In this document: positions 44,447 through 56,879 of the stretch, piece after piece
Layout: every line of letters begins with the position of its first letter
Position numbering within the stretch: the first letter of the stretch is position 1
Assembly: GCA_030765065.1 (NCBI GenBank)
Contig: CM060977.1
Span: 126,298,295-126,362,294, forward strand
DNA length: 64,000 bases
Direction: 5' to 3'
Origin: Deroplatys truncata
Lineage: Eukaryota > Arthropoda > Insecta > Mantodea > Mantidae
The notes under the pieces: model-generated
Database searches by the model: none
Told to the model about the DNA's origin: nothing
Seen by the model: only the letters and a program-made list of their open reading frames with translations
Program-made: the position numbers and the translations under genes

Positions 44447-46666
44447 ATGGGGATGTTTGAAGGTCCTGATGTGGAATATGAGACTCCTCCTCAAGTGCTC
44501 AGCCATCTGTTCTCCAGGGATCACGTCCGTGATGTAGCATGTGCACATTCTGTGAATGCGTGAATGAGGAGATGGTATGGAGCTAGTACCAACATCTTGT
44601 TACGTCTACCACAAGAGGTACAACAGCGACTGCTTAAAAAGTTTATTAATAACGGTATGTTGATATTGGTCCAGACCATTGCGGGTTAAACTGGGTAACG
44701 TTAACTCCAAATGAACCGCTCAAAGAGAAGCGTGGAGGTAATAGTCGTAACATAGTTGATTACTGAATGCTTGGTTATGAGCAGCGGAAGCTTTTAATTA
44801 GCCTGGCATACTAGTTATTACAGGGCATACGCGCTCAAAATAATCACTGAAGACACAAACAAAAGCTAAGGTCCCATGCGGTATACTCGTGGTGGGAGAG
44901 CATAACTCGCAGTATGTCCGATATATTAATATATGAACTATGGGGATACTGATAATTATCTTGTGTTTAAGTTGTTACCCTTAAAGGGTTATTTTTATTT
45001 CTTGCCACGGCTGCTGTTATTTGGGTTTTTGGTAGAGCTTGTTTAACTTTGCAGGGTGTGATACGGGAAGGAAGGTAATAAGTAACAACTCTAACAATAG
45101 ATTAAGTCATGAAGAACACTATGATTTAATGGCACATGCATTTACTGTTTTAGTAATAAGCTACACAGTTACTTAAGTTAGTTGGAGCTGTAGAACGGTC
45201 AAGCCCTACCACGTTCGTGCGCCAAACTTGCGGTCGCTGAGCAATCAAGTATTTTATACGTGCTCTAGAAATAATTGTAGTATTTATCACACGTTCCCAT
45301 GAACTTTTAAATTGATAACATTTCAACGTTCCTACTACATTATAAGAAGTAACTAATAACGCCTGCTTCGTAGCGCTTACATGTATGTTATTCACATCGC
45401 AGCACTTTATACTCAACCGCCTTGGCTGATGGGATCGATACAACTAACATTTCTGTACTTAAAGATTTTAAACATATTCTTCCTTAAAATTTCATTGTCT
45501 GTCTTCGTTCAGCTTGGAACCTTCCAGAAGACTTACCCGGCCATTGTTCGACGTTTGCAAGCATGTGACCTCTCTTCAAAAATATGTTGTGTTCGCTTGT
45601 CGCCTTTTCTATTTCACAAACACTCAAGGTCTGGCTTTTATGACTTTCCCGTACAAGTCCTTTTTGCCTGGGCTCTAATTCTAACGCTAAGATATGTTTG
45701 TCGGCTTTTAACAAGGGTTCCACAGCTCCAGCTACACTTGCACATACATACACCTTATGCCTTAACTTCTATTTCTATAACCAGTATTTTGGTTATTAAT
45801 ATTATTTTACATTATAATTTACATTAATGTATATATGGCATATATACATATATACATATAAAACCATAGTTACTGTCTCACCCATTCACAACGTAAACGC
45901 AACGCTTTAATAACAACAGGCGTGTGTTAAGACCATTCACAACGCAGCTGTAGCGTAACGCAAACGCTTGATACTTGTTTCCAAATCCATAGATTGCATG
46001 CGAAAATCTTTCGAGCGTGCCGCAAGTTTTAAATTGCATAACGTAACCAATAATATTCAATATTTGTATTTGTTTATTTGTGCTAAGCTGTTTACAGAGT
46101 TCCTACGGCTCGGAGCTCACCCAGGTTCCAGACCATACACGATAATTAATAACACTAGTTCTACAACTATTAGCTCCTACATTGCTGTTACCAAACTATG
46201 ATTATTACTTTATACTTAGCAAACTACTTTGTGCTACGTACTTCAGTTTAATTTACTGACCAGGTCCATTTCTTAACTCTAAATAAGTACTTTCCTAAAT
46301 TAATAATTTGAGATTGTTTACAAAACTTATTTTGAATTACTACTATTTTTGCCATCTTCAACCATTTATTTTGGATAAACTCTTTCCTCCAGATATCCGT
46401 GCTTTGCATTCAAATAAAATATGGATTGCATCTTCTTTATCGCTGCATATAGAGAAATCGCTGCTTCTGTCCCTCTCCTGTAAAATTTAACCTCCTAACT
46501 CCTAGTTCAAACTAACTTCTCTTTGATCCCTATTAATGTTCAACATGAAGATGCTTCCAGTCTCTATAAATAAATAGTACATAAAAAGTGGTGCACCTAG
46601 CAAACAACAGAGCAGCGTCTGATGTCACCATTTAAAACGGAGTGGCGCGGTCAAATGGAAGAGCAT
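44447..46666. other. Unassigned stretch; possible retroelement piece
   Basis: TTTGGCGCACGAACGTGG on the minus strand near 45207-45224 resembles a retrotransposon primer-binding site next to an LTR. Open frames of 148 codons (plus) and 89 codons (minus) at 45.4-45.8 kb have no domain I recognise. Short repeats of ATTCACAACG and AACGCAAACGC lie at 45.88-45.97 kb. Confidence 0.35.
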
Positions 46667-46678
46667 CACGACTGTACA

Positions 46679-46970
46679 AAAAAAATTGAGTTTTATTTAT
46701 GGACGCTCTTTAACTACTATGGTTCTTAGCGTCCCATTCTATATTGGGCGTGAAACACCTGTAATTTTGCTCAGAGGCCTCTTTATCAGGCTTGAGGTTC
46801 TTTTACGTGCCGTAAATCTACGACACGGGACCACCGGCTTTACTTCCCTTCCGAAGGAAGCCGTGCTAACGATTTTTACGCCCGAAAAAATCCATCGCCC
46901 TCCGCCGGGTTTGAACCCGCGACCTTGGGAACTAGAGGCTAGCACGGTACCACTAGTCCACGGAGGACGA
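46679..46970 (-). mobile_element. SINE-A with 12-bp target-site duplication
   Basis: A complete minus-strand copy, with TTTACGTGCCGTAAATCTAC, GGACCACCGGCTTTACTTCC and the B box as GGGTTTGAACCC. CACGACTGTACA occurs at 46667-46678 and 46971-46982. The A-box side reads AGCACGGTACCACTAGTCCA. Confidence 0.93.
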
Positions 46971-46982
46971 CACGACTGTACA

Positions 46983-48509
46983 GTAGACGGCGTATACTCT
47001 CACAAGGCGATCATGTGCTGTTCAGAGGCTAGCAATGCATGGAGAAAGAAAGGTAGAATTCTTCCTGTATGTATGTAACGCAAGCATAAGGTTTGGAATT
47101 TACTGCCTTTTGCGTTACGTAGCGCGTTACGTAATTCTGTGTGAATACTTCCATTAAATAACAAGGGTGCGAAGTGTTGTTTCATGCTGCGTCTGCGCTT
47201 ACTTTTCATTGTTAGTGGAACTTTTACTGTTTGCAATGAACTATCTCTTTAGTACAATAACCGAAGAACATTTGTACAAGATTGCCATACTTTATGATCC
47301 CATCTGCAGAGATGTTAAAAGAATTGTTGATTATTATCTGCTTATTAATGCAGAACTCGTGCTATTCAACGAGCAAAGTACTTTTCGGTTCAAGAAATTA
47401 TAAAGATTTTGATGCGATATCTACAGGGAAAGTAGCATTGTTCGTTTAAGAGAATAAATCATTTTACTAGACTGTACGTAACAGACCAAGATTGGTCTCG
47501 TTACTTAGGCCAGGCATCATCAGAATGAGGCTCTAGGGAGCCGGCTAAACCTGCTCCACTCAGGTTAGCGTCTGCTGCAAAGAAAGCTGAGCAGTAGGCC
47601 GGTTTGTAAACTCAGTGGCGTTTCCTGTAACTACACGGGAGTAACTCTGCGATATAAATTTATTTGAAGTGTTATAATCATATTGTGTTATGGAATCATA
47701 TTTCTTATAAGACATTATTATTAAATAATAATATAATTGCAATGTTCAATACGCCAAGATATGGTAATTTGTGCATTGCATCCTAGGAGGGATTATAAAG
47801 CAATAAATAATAAAATTATTTAATAAAAACCTGATAATTGGTATCTTCAAAGGCAAAATAAACAAGTTGTGAGTCTGGCCAGCATGAATAAATTCAGCAA
47901 TAGCAATAAATTGCAATAAAATAAAATGTACTGGACTTACATCCACAAATGTACATTTAGTTATTCCAATTGAGGTGATATTTCTTCCCATTGGTATTTT
48001 TAATACTGATTCGCATGACAAGATAAACTTAAGAATCTCAAAATGTGACGATGCTTTTGTTTCTTATAGAGTTTCTTTATTTAATGTTGGTGGAGTCGTC
48101 TTATCATCTGTGTTCCACACTAACTCTGGGATAGTCAATCTATTATTGGTTTGAATTCAAGTTCGACATACATGCGCTAGCCTATGAACAAAGGTCAGAC
48201 CTTCACCCGAATGGTTGGAAGGTATGCTTCGCAACGACGTTCCACATCAGCCCCTGTTAAGTCCTTCTCGTATTGGTTTGATCTTAAAAGCTTGGACTCA
48301 AACATTAACCTGTAACATTAACGCCTATCAGGATCAGGAGCGAAGCAAAAGGGGAGAGTAGAACAAATATTAAGTAGAGTGCTACAATCAGGTAAGGAGT
48401 GGGGGTTGGGCCTGATAGAGGCGTTTAGTATGGGCAACACTGCCCATTAAATCGACATGATTTCATGCACTACTTGACTGTAAGCGTTTTGAGAGTATAT
48501 TGGCGTGCA
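46983..48509. other. Non-coding stretch
   Basis: No gene recognised; several A+T-rich tracts. Confidence 0.4.
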
Positions 48510-49075
48510 TAAAATATGGCCCATAATGGAACGGAGCAGAGTGACCAGCTCTGTTTTTCGAGCATAATTCTAGCCATTGCATTGATAGGGTGCTTTACCT
48601 CCCTAAGTATGGCCGAACTTCCGAAGAGTAACATTGCAACTTAAACCTTATATTTTCATGCTGCATTACTGATCTCTCAATGCCGGTTTTCTTATTTCAG
48701 TAGCAACAACTACTTTAACCTCACTTTTCATGTCGATGATGAAAACTCTCGTATATGTAAATATTATAGCTGTTGTTCAGTTCACCACGCATACAAATAA
48801 TTCTTTACCCCTTCTTCTAAAAGGTCGAATTATTTGTAATTGGTTTAGCCTTTCCTTGTATACCAATCGTAGCGAAACTCTTTCTTAGAGGTGGTATCCT
48901 AAATCCCTTCGTTCACTTAGATTATAAACATCGTTCGTTGGTTAGTATGTATGCCACTATATTGTTATTCAGACCAGTCATATATAGAGCTGATATCGAC
49001 TGGGTGGTCACCTGAAGGTGAAAACCTCACGGAGAGAAAAGCACTATGGCGATCTAGGTCACTTCACGATAGTAT
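48510..49075 (+). repeat. Uncharacterised repeat, left member of an inverted pair
   Basis: It shares ordered blocks with the reverse complement of 51660-52250: AAAATATGGCCCATAATGGA, AGGGTGCTTTACCTCC, GTATGGCCGAACTTCC, AACTTAAACCTTATATTTT, TTAGCCTTTCCTTGTATACC, AGAGGTGGTATCC and ATTATAAACATCGTTCGTTG. There is no coding frame. The function and class are unknown. Confidence 0.7.
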
Positions 49076-49744
49076 AAACATTCCTTATAAGGAAACAGAT
49101 TAAATCACTCTATCGAACACATGTCTGTTTTGCAGTTTCTAGTGCATTTTCTCCCCGTTTCAGCTATCAGCTTTTAAAACGTGATTTATATTCAACAAAG
49201 GCGTTGAATTATTTTTATTTAAGTATCCTCTGGGCTCAGAATCTGTGGAATTCTTGTTCCCTAGTCCAGATATTCAGTTAACTACTGCGATTATAGAGTT
49301 TTACTTATTGGGTTTACCTGAGACAGAAGACCTGTGGACGCAGTGTTTGAAAAATAAATTCTACTAGACTAGACTTCTCATCCAGAAGATGTTTCGAATT
49401 ATAATTTTGACTCCTGCCATGAAAGCCTACGCTTACACAGAAAGAAGACGGTTAGCAATTTTAATGCTAAAGGGACGTTTTTGGTTGTAAATTCTGCATT
49501 CTAATGTGATACTGAATAGATATACTATAAAGTCTGATTTATGAAAAATGACATCTAAGAGCTTGCACCTGAAACATATTTCAGCATTGCTTTAAGAACG
49601 CAGACAACCAACTTGGAAAGCAAATTCCTTTTCCTACTCCTCCCTTCCCTGCTTGGTCAGGAAAGGTATCGATTATTTTATGTCCCTTGTCAAGGTGTTA
49701 TTCTTCGTAAATCAGCCTATAGGAGGGAAACACAGCCCTAAAAT
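49076..49744. other. Non-coding stretch between the inverted-pair arm and Rep1
   Basis: Nothing recognised. Confidence 0.4.
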
Positions 49745-50097
49745 CTTATATGTCACATGATTTTCTCCACAACTACCGTTTACTTTTATATAACTAATAC
49801 AAAATATTCTTACAAAAACTTAATTTTCTGTCTACTTCACGTTAATCAAGTTAATCTATGCAGAAATAGTTACAATTACAAATTTCGTTGTAGGTACCAG
49901 AGGGACTGAGGAAGTCAAATGATTAGTTAGATGTTTAAACACGGGCCGCTATAAGCTGATCTTGAAAATCTTTGCTTGACATCGCGAGAAACAACTGAAT
50001 AGCGACAGCACTTCAAAGAAATGCAAAGTATTGAACAACTCAAGCCAATAATAACGGATGTTTCAGAAATGGCTCATGCCTTATTTGAAATAGATGT
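49745..50097 (+). repeat. Rep1 copy (older subfamily), left part
   Basis: TTATATGTCACATGATTTTC to GGCTCATGCCTTATTTGAAA. It is interrupted by a LINE 3' end and resumes at 50990. Confidence 0.75.
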
Positions 50098-50985
50098 GGC
50101 TGCTAGATAAGATATCTTTATTAGTTTCAAATTATTAAATTTATTACACCAATTCTTAGTGCATGGGCCATTAACCGTACATTTAAGATACAAGTTAAAG
50201 GTCATAAAGGAAACAAAAGTAAAGGAAAGAAACAAAAACAAAGAAAAATAGAGGTAAATTTCCTCTGAATAACTGAAAAAATCTGATCTGGTTTCGCGCA
50301 CTTTAGCCAGAATTGCCCATGTTTTGACAGTTCCACTGGTCAGCTAGGAGATCCCAACATACAAATCTCCTTCTGGCAGAACTTAAGTATTTTTCTGCGA
50401 GTTTAATTGTTCAGTGGGCGGCGCCGTGGCCGAGTGGTTAGATCGCTCGCCTCCCACCGAGGCGGCCCGGGTTCAATCACAGGGACCTGCATGTGGGATT
50501 TGTGGTGGACGAAGCGGCGTCTGGGCGGGTTTTCTCCGGGTTCTCCGGTTTCCCCCGCCATTCATTCCACCAACTGCTCCATCATCACCTTCCCTTTCAT
50601 CCATTTCACCAACATTTCATTTCATCCCATACCAGGCATCGGGCTGATCACCCATCCTGGATGCTCTGTCTGATCCATGAGTGTCTGCTCCTCGACGGGC
50701 CTCTGACCCCAGGCACCCGCTTGTAAGTCCTGGGGGTGTAAGTCCTACATAAGAGGAGGGTAAACAGATAATGAATGAATGAATTAATTAATTGTTCAGT
50801 GGTTCTCCCATTGTGCACAGATATGTACGCAGCCTTCATCCAACCCACAGAATGGACAGATTCTACTGCCACAGTCATTTTTGTGCCCTCCAGCCTCCCA
50901 GTCTAAACCATACCATTCCTGACCTTTTCTTTCTTTCTAAGTTAAGTAATTATGTGTGCCTCTTTACCCCTAAGTTTTTTTCTGT
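50098..50985 (-). pseudogene. Non-LTR retrotransposon 3' end with a SINE inside
   Basis: The flanks of the SINE at 50418-50787 match the LINE tail at 8405-8880. On the minus strand RICPFCGLDEGCVHICAQWE gives the same C-x2-C-x7-H cluster, followed by an A-rich 3' part ending near 50098 with AATTTAATAATTTGAAACTA. Only this terminal piece was integrated into Rep1. Confidence 0.65.
50418..50787 (+). mobile_element. SINE-E with a Leu/Ser-type tRNA head and 15-bp target duplication
   Basis: The head GCCGTGGCCGAGTGGTTAGA is an A box of the class II tRNA type; the B box is GGGTTCAATCAC. It is followed by GTTCTCCGGTTTCCCCCGCC and the shared tail GGGCTGATCACCCATCCTGG with GCTCCTCGACGGGCCTCTGA, ending in (ATGA)n. 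TTAATTGTTCAGTGG flanks it at 50403-50417 and 50788-50802. All open frames here are incidental. Confidence 0.93.
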
Positions 50986-50989
50986 CCCT

Positions 50990-51430
50990 TAAGGTTTGCA
51001 GTTGTACAAAATTATACTAAATTCTTTCCGAATGAAGAGGACTTCTTACTCCCAGAAAATTCAGATATACGTTTTGTTTCTCTTATAAATATCTTAAATA
51101 TACGGTATTATAATCAAAATCGTTTGAATAACTTTTGAAAAAGTAAACAAATTCCGGAAACATTCCCATGTAAAGCTTAGTTTGTGATGCGGGATTTTGT
51201 TAAAAAGCTTCGTGTTGCATCTTTGTAGCTATCGAACTTTTCATTTTTGAGTGATGCTGTTCATAGACACACGTGCGCGCGTGTGCAAACCGTTTTCTAA
51301 AAATGCCTTTTTGTATTATTCAGGAGGTCTCAAACCATATATTTCCGGTGAAATGTCGACATCAAACTTTTGTGTGGAATACTATAGTTCCTGTTGTCTC
51401 CTATAGGTAGCTGGCAGAGAATACAAAAAT
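50990..51430 (+). repeat. Rep1 copy, right part
   Basis: It continues 49745-50097 with GAATGAAGAGGACTTCTTAC, TGCTGTTCATAGACACACGT, a short CGTGCGCGCGTGTG tract, ATATTTCCGGTGAAATGTCG and a degraded terminus. Confidence 0.75.
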
Positions 51431-51659
51431 ATAGTTATTATGTATTATCTGGATAAACCTAGCAGAATATATATGGCTGCCTAAGAATACTTAACATTAA
51501 TGTGATAAGATCTAAGAAAAGTAAATCTATTCATTTCATTATTTTCTAAAGCTTTATCACACTGCAATTAAACTTGCAGCAAATAGATCACTGGCGTTGA
51601 GACTTCAACTAGTGTCTGCAGAAAAACATGTACATTCCCGTGCATAAAAATGGTCCATT

Positions 51660-52250
51660 TACCTAGATCGCAATAGTGTTTTATCCTCCGTAAGGATTCC
51701 ATCTTAAGATAAACTTTTGACTCCACTCAGCCGGTATCAGTTCTCTATGTGATTAGTCTGAAAAACAATTCAGGGACATAGAGAACTAACCAATGAACGA
51801 TGTTTATAATTTATGTGAAATGAAGGGATTGTTCAGATACCACCTCTATTACAGTTTTGCTACGCTTGGGATATAAAGAAAGGCTAAACCGATACAATAT
51901 AATTCAGACTTTTAGAGGAAGGGGTGAAGTTTTATTTGCATGCGAGGTTACACTAAACGACAGCTTCGAACATATATAAGGGCTTTAATCAGCGACATGG
52001 ACGAAGGTTAAGTCGTTGCCGTTACTAAACGGCAATAAGAAAACGGCAGTGTAGCATAAAAATATAAGGTTTAAGTTGTAATATTAACCTTTGGGAGTTC
52101 GGCCATACTTTGGGGGAGCACCCTGTCAATCCAGTAGCTAGAATGATGCTGGAAAAACAGAGGTGGTCACGCTGGTAGTGGGTGGGGCTATATTTTGTCA
52201 GTACCAACATAAGCAGCTCCATTCCATTATGGGCCACATTTTATACACGG
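51660..52250 (-). repeat. Uncharacterised repeat, right member of an inverted pair
   Basis: It is the reverse-complement partner of 48510-49075, with the same block order. The pair brackets 2.6 kb containing the nested Rep1/LINE/SINE. The two arms differ enough to be old. Confidence 0.7.
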
Positions 52251-53527
52251 AAGTACACGTTATAAAACTCACGCACTCAAGATACTTTTCAGAGGAAGTT
52301 GATGCAAATTTGCCTGCCATTTATTCAATTGTTTCGCTACAAAGTGAAAGGTACAAAAGCCTGATCCAACTTTAGACACCGCATGAGCTTCACCTTTGCT
52401 GGAAACAGGTTCAAAGTCGTCCGCTAAGTGTTATTGCAACAGGGGACTTTCAGGAAAAGACGATGCCGTCTCGGCTCATTGATTGAAGATGTCCAAGATA
52501 GTTGAGGCAGAGTTTTCTCTCTCTCTGCCCCTTTGCGATCTTGCCGAGATTTCTCCCTTCCACCCTTCCGGCTACCCAGCCGAGGTTTCTACCTAAATTT
52601 CTCTTTATCTTCTCTCCCCCAGCTTTCATTCTGCCCCTGTTGTTTCACTCCCCTATACTGTAACTCCTCCCCTCAGGTTCCGCCATTAAAGTGTACCTGA
52701 CCCATCTCTTAGAGTCAAAGCATTGCATAAAACGTGTTTCAGATTTGTCAAAAGAACACAAATAAATATTCACATACGTAAGGAGTAACTTGAATGTCAC
52801 TCTAAGCTGCAGATTTCAGAACAGAGCTTGTATAATTATACATCGAAATTATGTGTGTGAACCAAAAATTAAAACTTTCAGGTACGTCGGGATGATAATC
52901 AATGGTTAGTCCTTTGTTTAAGTTTTGCAGTTATTCACTAAGATTAAGCGAGTAACTTTATATAATAAGTGAATTATATACAAGAATATTTCTATCGTTT
53001 CCGTTGTGACGGTGCTTTGTCCTTATCAGTTTAAGTGTGTATAAATCGAAACTATGGACATTATTTGAATTCATTGGTTTCTTGCAATGAATCAGTATAT
53101 CTGCTTCTCTGACGTTGAAGTTAAATACTGATTAGTGGAATGATTGAAACATTTCCCAGAAAGGCTGTGTAAATAGATTTGAGTATTTTCTGTACTAATT
53201 ATTGGCGCAAAGGTGGAATTAGGATGAGAAATGGGAAACTTCAATCAAACAAGAATTATTCTTATTATCAGTACTCAAAGTAGCACAGTGTGAGCCATGA
53301 AAAATCTCTTCCTTCCTCAAGTACCATGTATTAACTAACTTTCTTTGTATTCTTTTTTAATTGTTTCGTTTGTATAGCCCCCGTTAATTTCTGCGATCAC
53401 ATCGGGGGCTTTACCTTGAGAAACAACTACTTCGACTATAGGCTTTTAAGCTCTTGATTTTACTAATTTTCACTAGAAAATACATTCACTACCAAATTCA
53501 CATTTCCAGACTGTACGGAGGGTAAAA
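52251..53527. other. Non-coding stretch with a C/T-rich segment
   Basis: A pyrimidine-rich tract lies at about 52510-52680. No coding signal recognised. Confidence 0.4.
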
Positions 53528-53816
53528 TTAAATTGAGTTTTATTTTGGACGCTCGATAACTACTATGGTCCTTAGCGTCCCATTCTATATTGGGCGTGAA
53601 ATACCGGTAATTTTGCCCAGAGGCCTCTTTATCAGGCTTGAGGTTCTTTTACGTGCCGTAAATCTACGACGCGGGACCCCCGGCTTTACTTCCCTTCCGA
53701 AGAAAGCCATGCTAAGGATTTTTACGCCCGAAAAAAATCCATCGCACTCTCCCGGGTTTGAACCTGCGACCTCGGAACTAGAGACTAGCAGGTAACCACT
53801 ACACCACGGAAGGCCA
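53528..53816 (-). mobile_element. SINE-A
   Basis: Minus-strand copy with TTAGCGTCCCATTCTATATT, GTGCCGTAAATCTACGACGC and the B box GGGTTTGAACC. A GAGGGTA repeat flanks both ends. Confidence 0.9.
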
Positions 53817-53854
53817 CTACCGAGGGTAGTGAATTATTCTGATTAAAGAAAAAT

Positions 53855-53915
53855 TCCCCCGCCCCAGCCGGGAAACGAACCCGGGACCTCTGGGTTGTGA
53901 AGACAACCCTGAACA
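53855..53915 (-). mobile_element. SINE-C head fragment
   Basis: CCCGCCCCAGCCGGGAAACG, AACCCGGGACCTCTGGGTTG is the reverse complement of a tRNA-like B-box region as in SINE-C. Confidence 0.5.
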
Positions 53916-54266
53916 TTAAAAAAAACTTGTTAAAAGATGGTCTTAGTCTTTAAGTAATATGATGTGTTTTATATCTAATTCTGAGTTGTAATATTCCAAC
54001 ATATGTACTATACGACCACGATGTTATTACACTTGGCCTTGCGGAAGCCTGCATTTGAATGCACGCGGAAGACAGTCCAGCGAAGTGCAATACTATTGTG
54101 GTTGAGTTATACATCATGGCGGCGCTTGCTTGCTGCTGACTGGGAAAAACAAACAGGTTAGACTGGTCGGTACACGGAAATCAAGTCCCGACACCATCGC
54201 CAAGGCCTTCACGGTCGGTATTTGGATTTTAGATCATACAGTATTACCATTTTTGAACTTCAGATT

Positions 54267-55401
54267 TAGGGATGAGACCTAGATACTGTCGATACCTCGA
54301 TATTCGGCAGTACCGAGGTTTTTCTAATACTTTTAGATAAACCTTCGATACGTTTTCCATACTTTTAAATTTTTAAACCTTGTTGAAAGTTTTTGTGTTT
54401 AACTTTATGCTGCATAAGGAAAGAAAGGAGTCGAGAATCCACGTCATTGCCTCGCACTTATCTCCAAAGGGTTGCTGGACTATAGTTGTTTATAGACCTT
54501 GACTGCGTTTCCAGCGAGTGGATCAATGCACCATTCCATAAACTCTTGTGTCTAAATGAAAACATGCAGACAATGGGGGAAGGAGGAGGGGTACTCATGT
54601 AACATACAGCGTTAACTAGTTCCGAATCAAGCTTCATATTTCTTCTTTCCTTTCATCTATCAGTGTGTGTTTACTCAGATCAAACTCGGATCACGAGTAT
54701 AGCTTACGGATATAACGCACGACTAATTTCCTTTAAAAGAAACTTTTCAGCACACAATATAGTTACATAAAAAGGGAAGCAAAGAAATCGTTATTAATAT
54801 TATTATTATTATTATCCTTGACTAGCAATAGGGGATATATAATCTGCAACATTATCAAGATAAAAAAGTGCTGCCAATGGAGAATGTCAAACAGGAACAT
54901 TTTCGGAATTAGTGTACAATGCAACATTGATTACATGCATTTACACACAGAAAACTATTAATAAGAACATAATTCAGCTTGTCGTCCTCCGTGGTGTAGT
55001 GGTTACCATGCTGGCCTCTAATTTCCGAGGTCGTGGGTTGAAACCCGGCGGAGGGCGATGGATTTTTTCGGGCGTAAAAATCCTTAGCATGGTTTCCTTC
55101 GGAAGGGAAGTAAAGCCGGTGGTCCCGTGTCGTAGATTTACGGCACGCAAAAGAACCTCAAGCCTGATAAGGAGGTCTCTGAGCAAAATTACCGATCTTT
55201 CACGCCCAATATAGAATGGTACGCTAAGAACCACCGCAGTTAAAGAGCGTCCATAAATAAAAAAAAACTCAATTTAAAACAACTCACTCAGTGAAAAAGC
55301 AATCGTGTTTACAGTTTTGTATAAAGTGGGTATCCAGTATCGGTGCTCAAAATGAGTATCGGTATCGAGTATCGAGAAATAGTGATATCGTCCCATCACT
55401 A
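54267..55401 (+). mobile_element. hAT-like non-autonomous element, copy 1, with a SINE inside
   Basis: The left end TAGGGATGAGACC faces right end TAGTGATGGGACGATATC (reverse complement). The neighbouring 8-mers TTCAGATT and GTGAGATT match at 6 of 8. Both ends carry CGATAC-rich subterminal motifs. The interior is homologous to the element at 61979-63870 in the opposite orientation, including the (TTA)n tract near 54800. No transposase is present. Confidence 0.7.
54981..55275 (+). mobile_element. SINE-A inside the hAT-like element
   Basis: GTCGTCCTCCGTGGTGTAGT to AACTCAATTTA, with B box GGTTGAAACCC and the full body. Sequence on both sides aligns continuously to the other hAT-like copy, so this is a clean later insertion. 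Confidence 0.9.
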
Positions 55402-55462
55402 GTGAGATTCAACGAAGACCATCTGGAAAGTGAAATGTAGTTATATCTCCCAACTATTCTGT

Positions 55463-56345
55463 AATTACTTTCTCTACTACGTATAGTACGTAGGGGAAGT
55501 GTTGTATTCCACCAAAAAAATCGATACCGAGATTTCACCGGAAATACATGTTTTGAGACCCCCTGAATCAAAAAGAGCTTTTTTGGAAACATGTCCGTGT
55601 GTGTGTCTCTGAACAGCATAACTCAGAAACGAACAGTCGGATAGACACCAAACTTAGTATTTAAGTTCATTTCCTTCCAAAGATGCGACAATAATATTTT
55701 AAAGAAAATTACCCCACACTAATGACCCTTTAAATGGAGCATTTTTCTAAACTTTCGATTTTCTTAAAAATGCCTGTTATGATTTTTATTGAAATGCCAT
55801 ATATTAAAGATTTGCAAACGAAAAGTAAAACGGATATATATATATATATATAATTTTCTGAAAATAGCCTGTAAAGTCCTCTTCATTCAGAAGGAATTTT
55901 GTGGAATCCTGCATAACTGGTAAACGTTAAGTGATAGATAAAAAAGCACTACACAAAAAATATAGGTCTCATTAAAACACACAATTTATTTCAAAACACT
56001 TTTTTGTGGCATAAGCCATTTCCGAGATATGCGTCATTAATGGTTCGAATAATTGTTCGATACTTTGTCATTCCTTTTTAAGTCTTATCGACTTTCAGTT
56101 GCGACTATATGGAAAGAGTATATAAGGTCGGCATATAGCATCAAGTTTTGAAATGTTTTATTGTCCCTATTCTCTTTGCATTTATAACGAAATGTATCAT
56201 GCAGTTGTCTCTGTAACTGTTTATCTCGATTAAAATTAGATAAACAGAAAAATAATATTTCCTAAGATAAGTTTTTATATCAATTAACAAATGATACAGG
56301 GTAGAGATAGTGATGTAAATGTAACACATCAGATTTTTTTTCTTC
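55463..56345 (-). repeat. Rep1 copy (older subfamily), complete
   Basis: It runs from TTACTTTCTCTACTACGTAT to GTAACACATCAGATTTTTTT. The microsatellite TCCGTGTGTGTGTCTCTG, the TTCCGAGATATGCGTCATTA box and AGGGTAGAGATAGTGATGTA are in order. A (TA)n run lies at about 55836-55852. It is a good reference for the older subfamily. Confidence 0.83.
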
Positions 56346-56879
56346 AAAATAACTTTGTACAATGGATGACCGTTAAGCAACGAAATGATAAGATTGCTTT
56401 AAAATAAACTCAGGATAGTCCAAGATACTAAATGGATAGGATGTATAATAATATATAGGAATGGATGCATGTTTAGCGTTTTAAAGAAGGGTAGAGTACT
56501 GAGGGTGGCCCACCACTTTGAGGATCTTAGTCAAATTCCTGGCAGGACTCGATAATTTTTTTTGTCCTACTTAGAAGGTTCTTTGATACCTCTAAGGCCT
56601 TGTATTTGCATGCCACGGAACTAAGTAATTAAATCTAACTTAGATTTTTCCCACGAAATGAAGTAATTATAAGTCTATCTTAGATTATGCATAGACAGGT
56701 GAGAATCCATGTTCATAGAAGACACAATGCGTTGCCTACAGCTGTATAATGCTCATATGTGTTGGAAAATTAACTAATAAAAATGTTTCGAACTCGCTAG
56801 TGAATCTAACTTACTGATTTGTGACACCGTAATTATGGACGGGAAGATATAAATAATTAAATAAAGAAATAACAGTAAG
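56346..56879. other. Non-coding stretch
   Basis: Nothing recognised. Confidence 0.4.

Noticed and set aside
45381-45827. 148-codon plus-strand frame
   Set aside because: Low-complexity hydrophobic composition, no domain, and adjacent to a possible LTR; could be antisense to a retroelement.
50407-50726. Three overlapping open frames of 77-88 codons
   Set aside because: They lie within the G+C-rich SINE-E; tRNA-like boxes and a perfect 15-bp target duplication explain the sequence.
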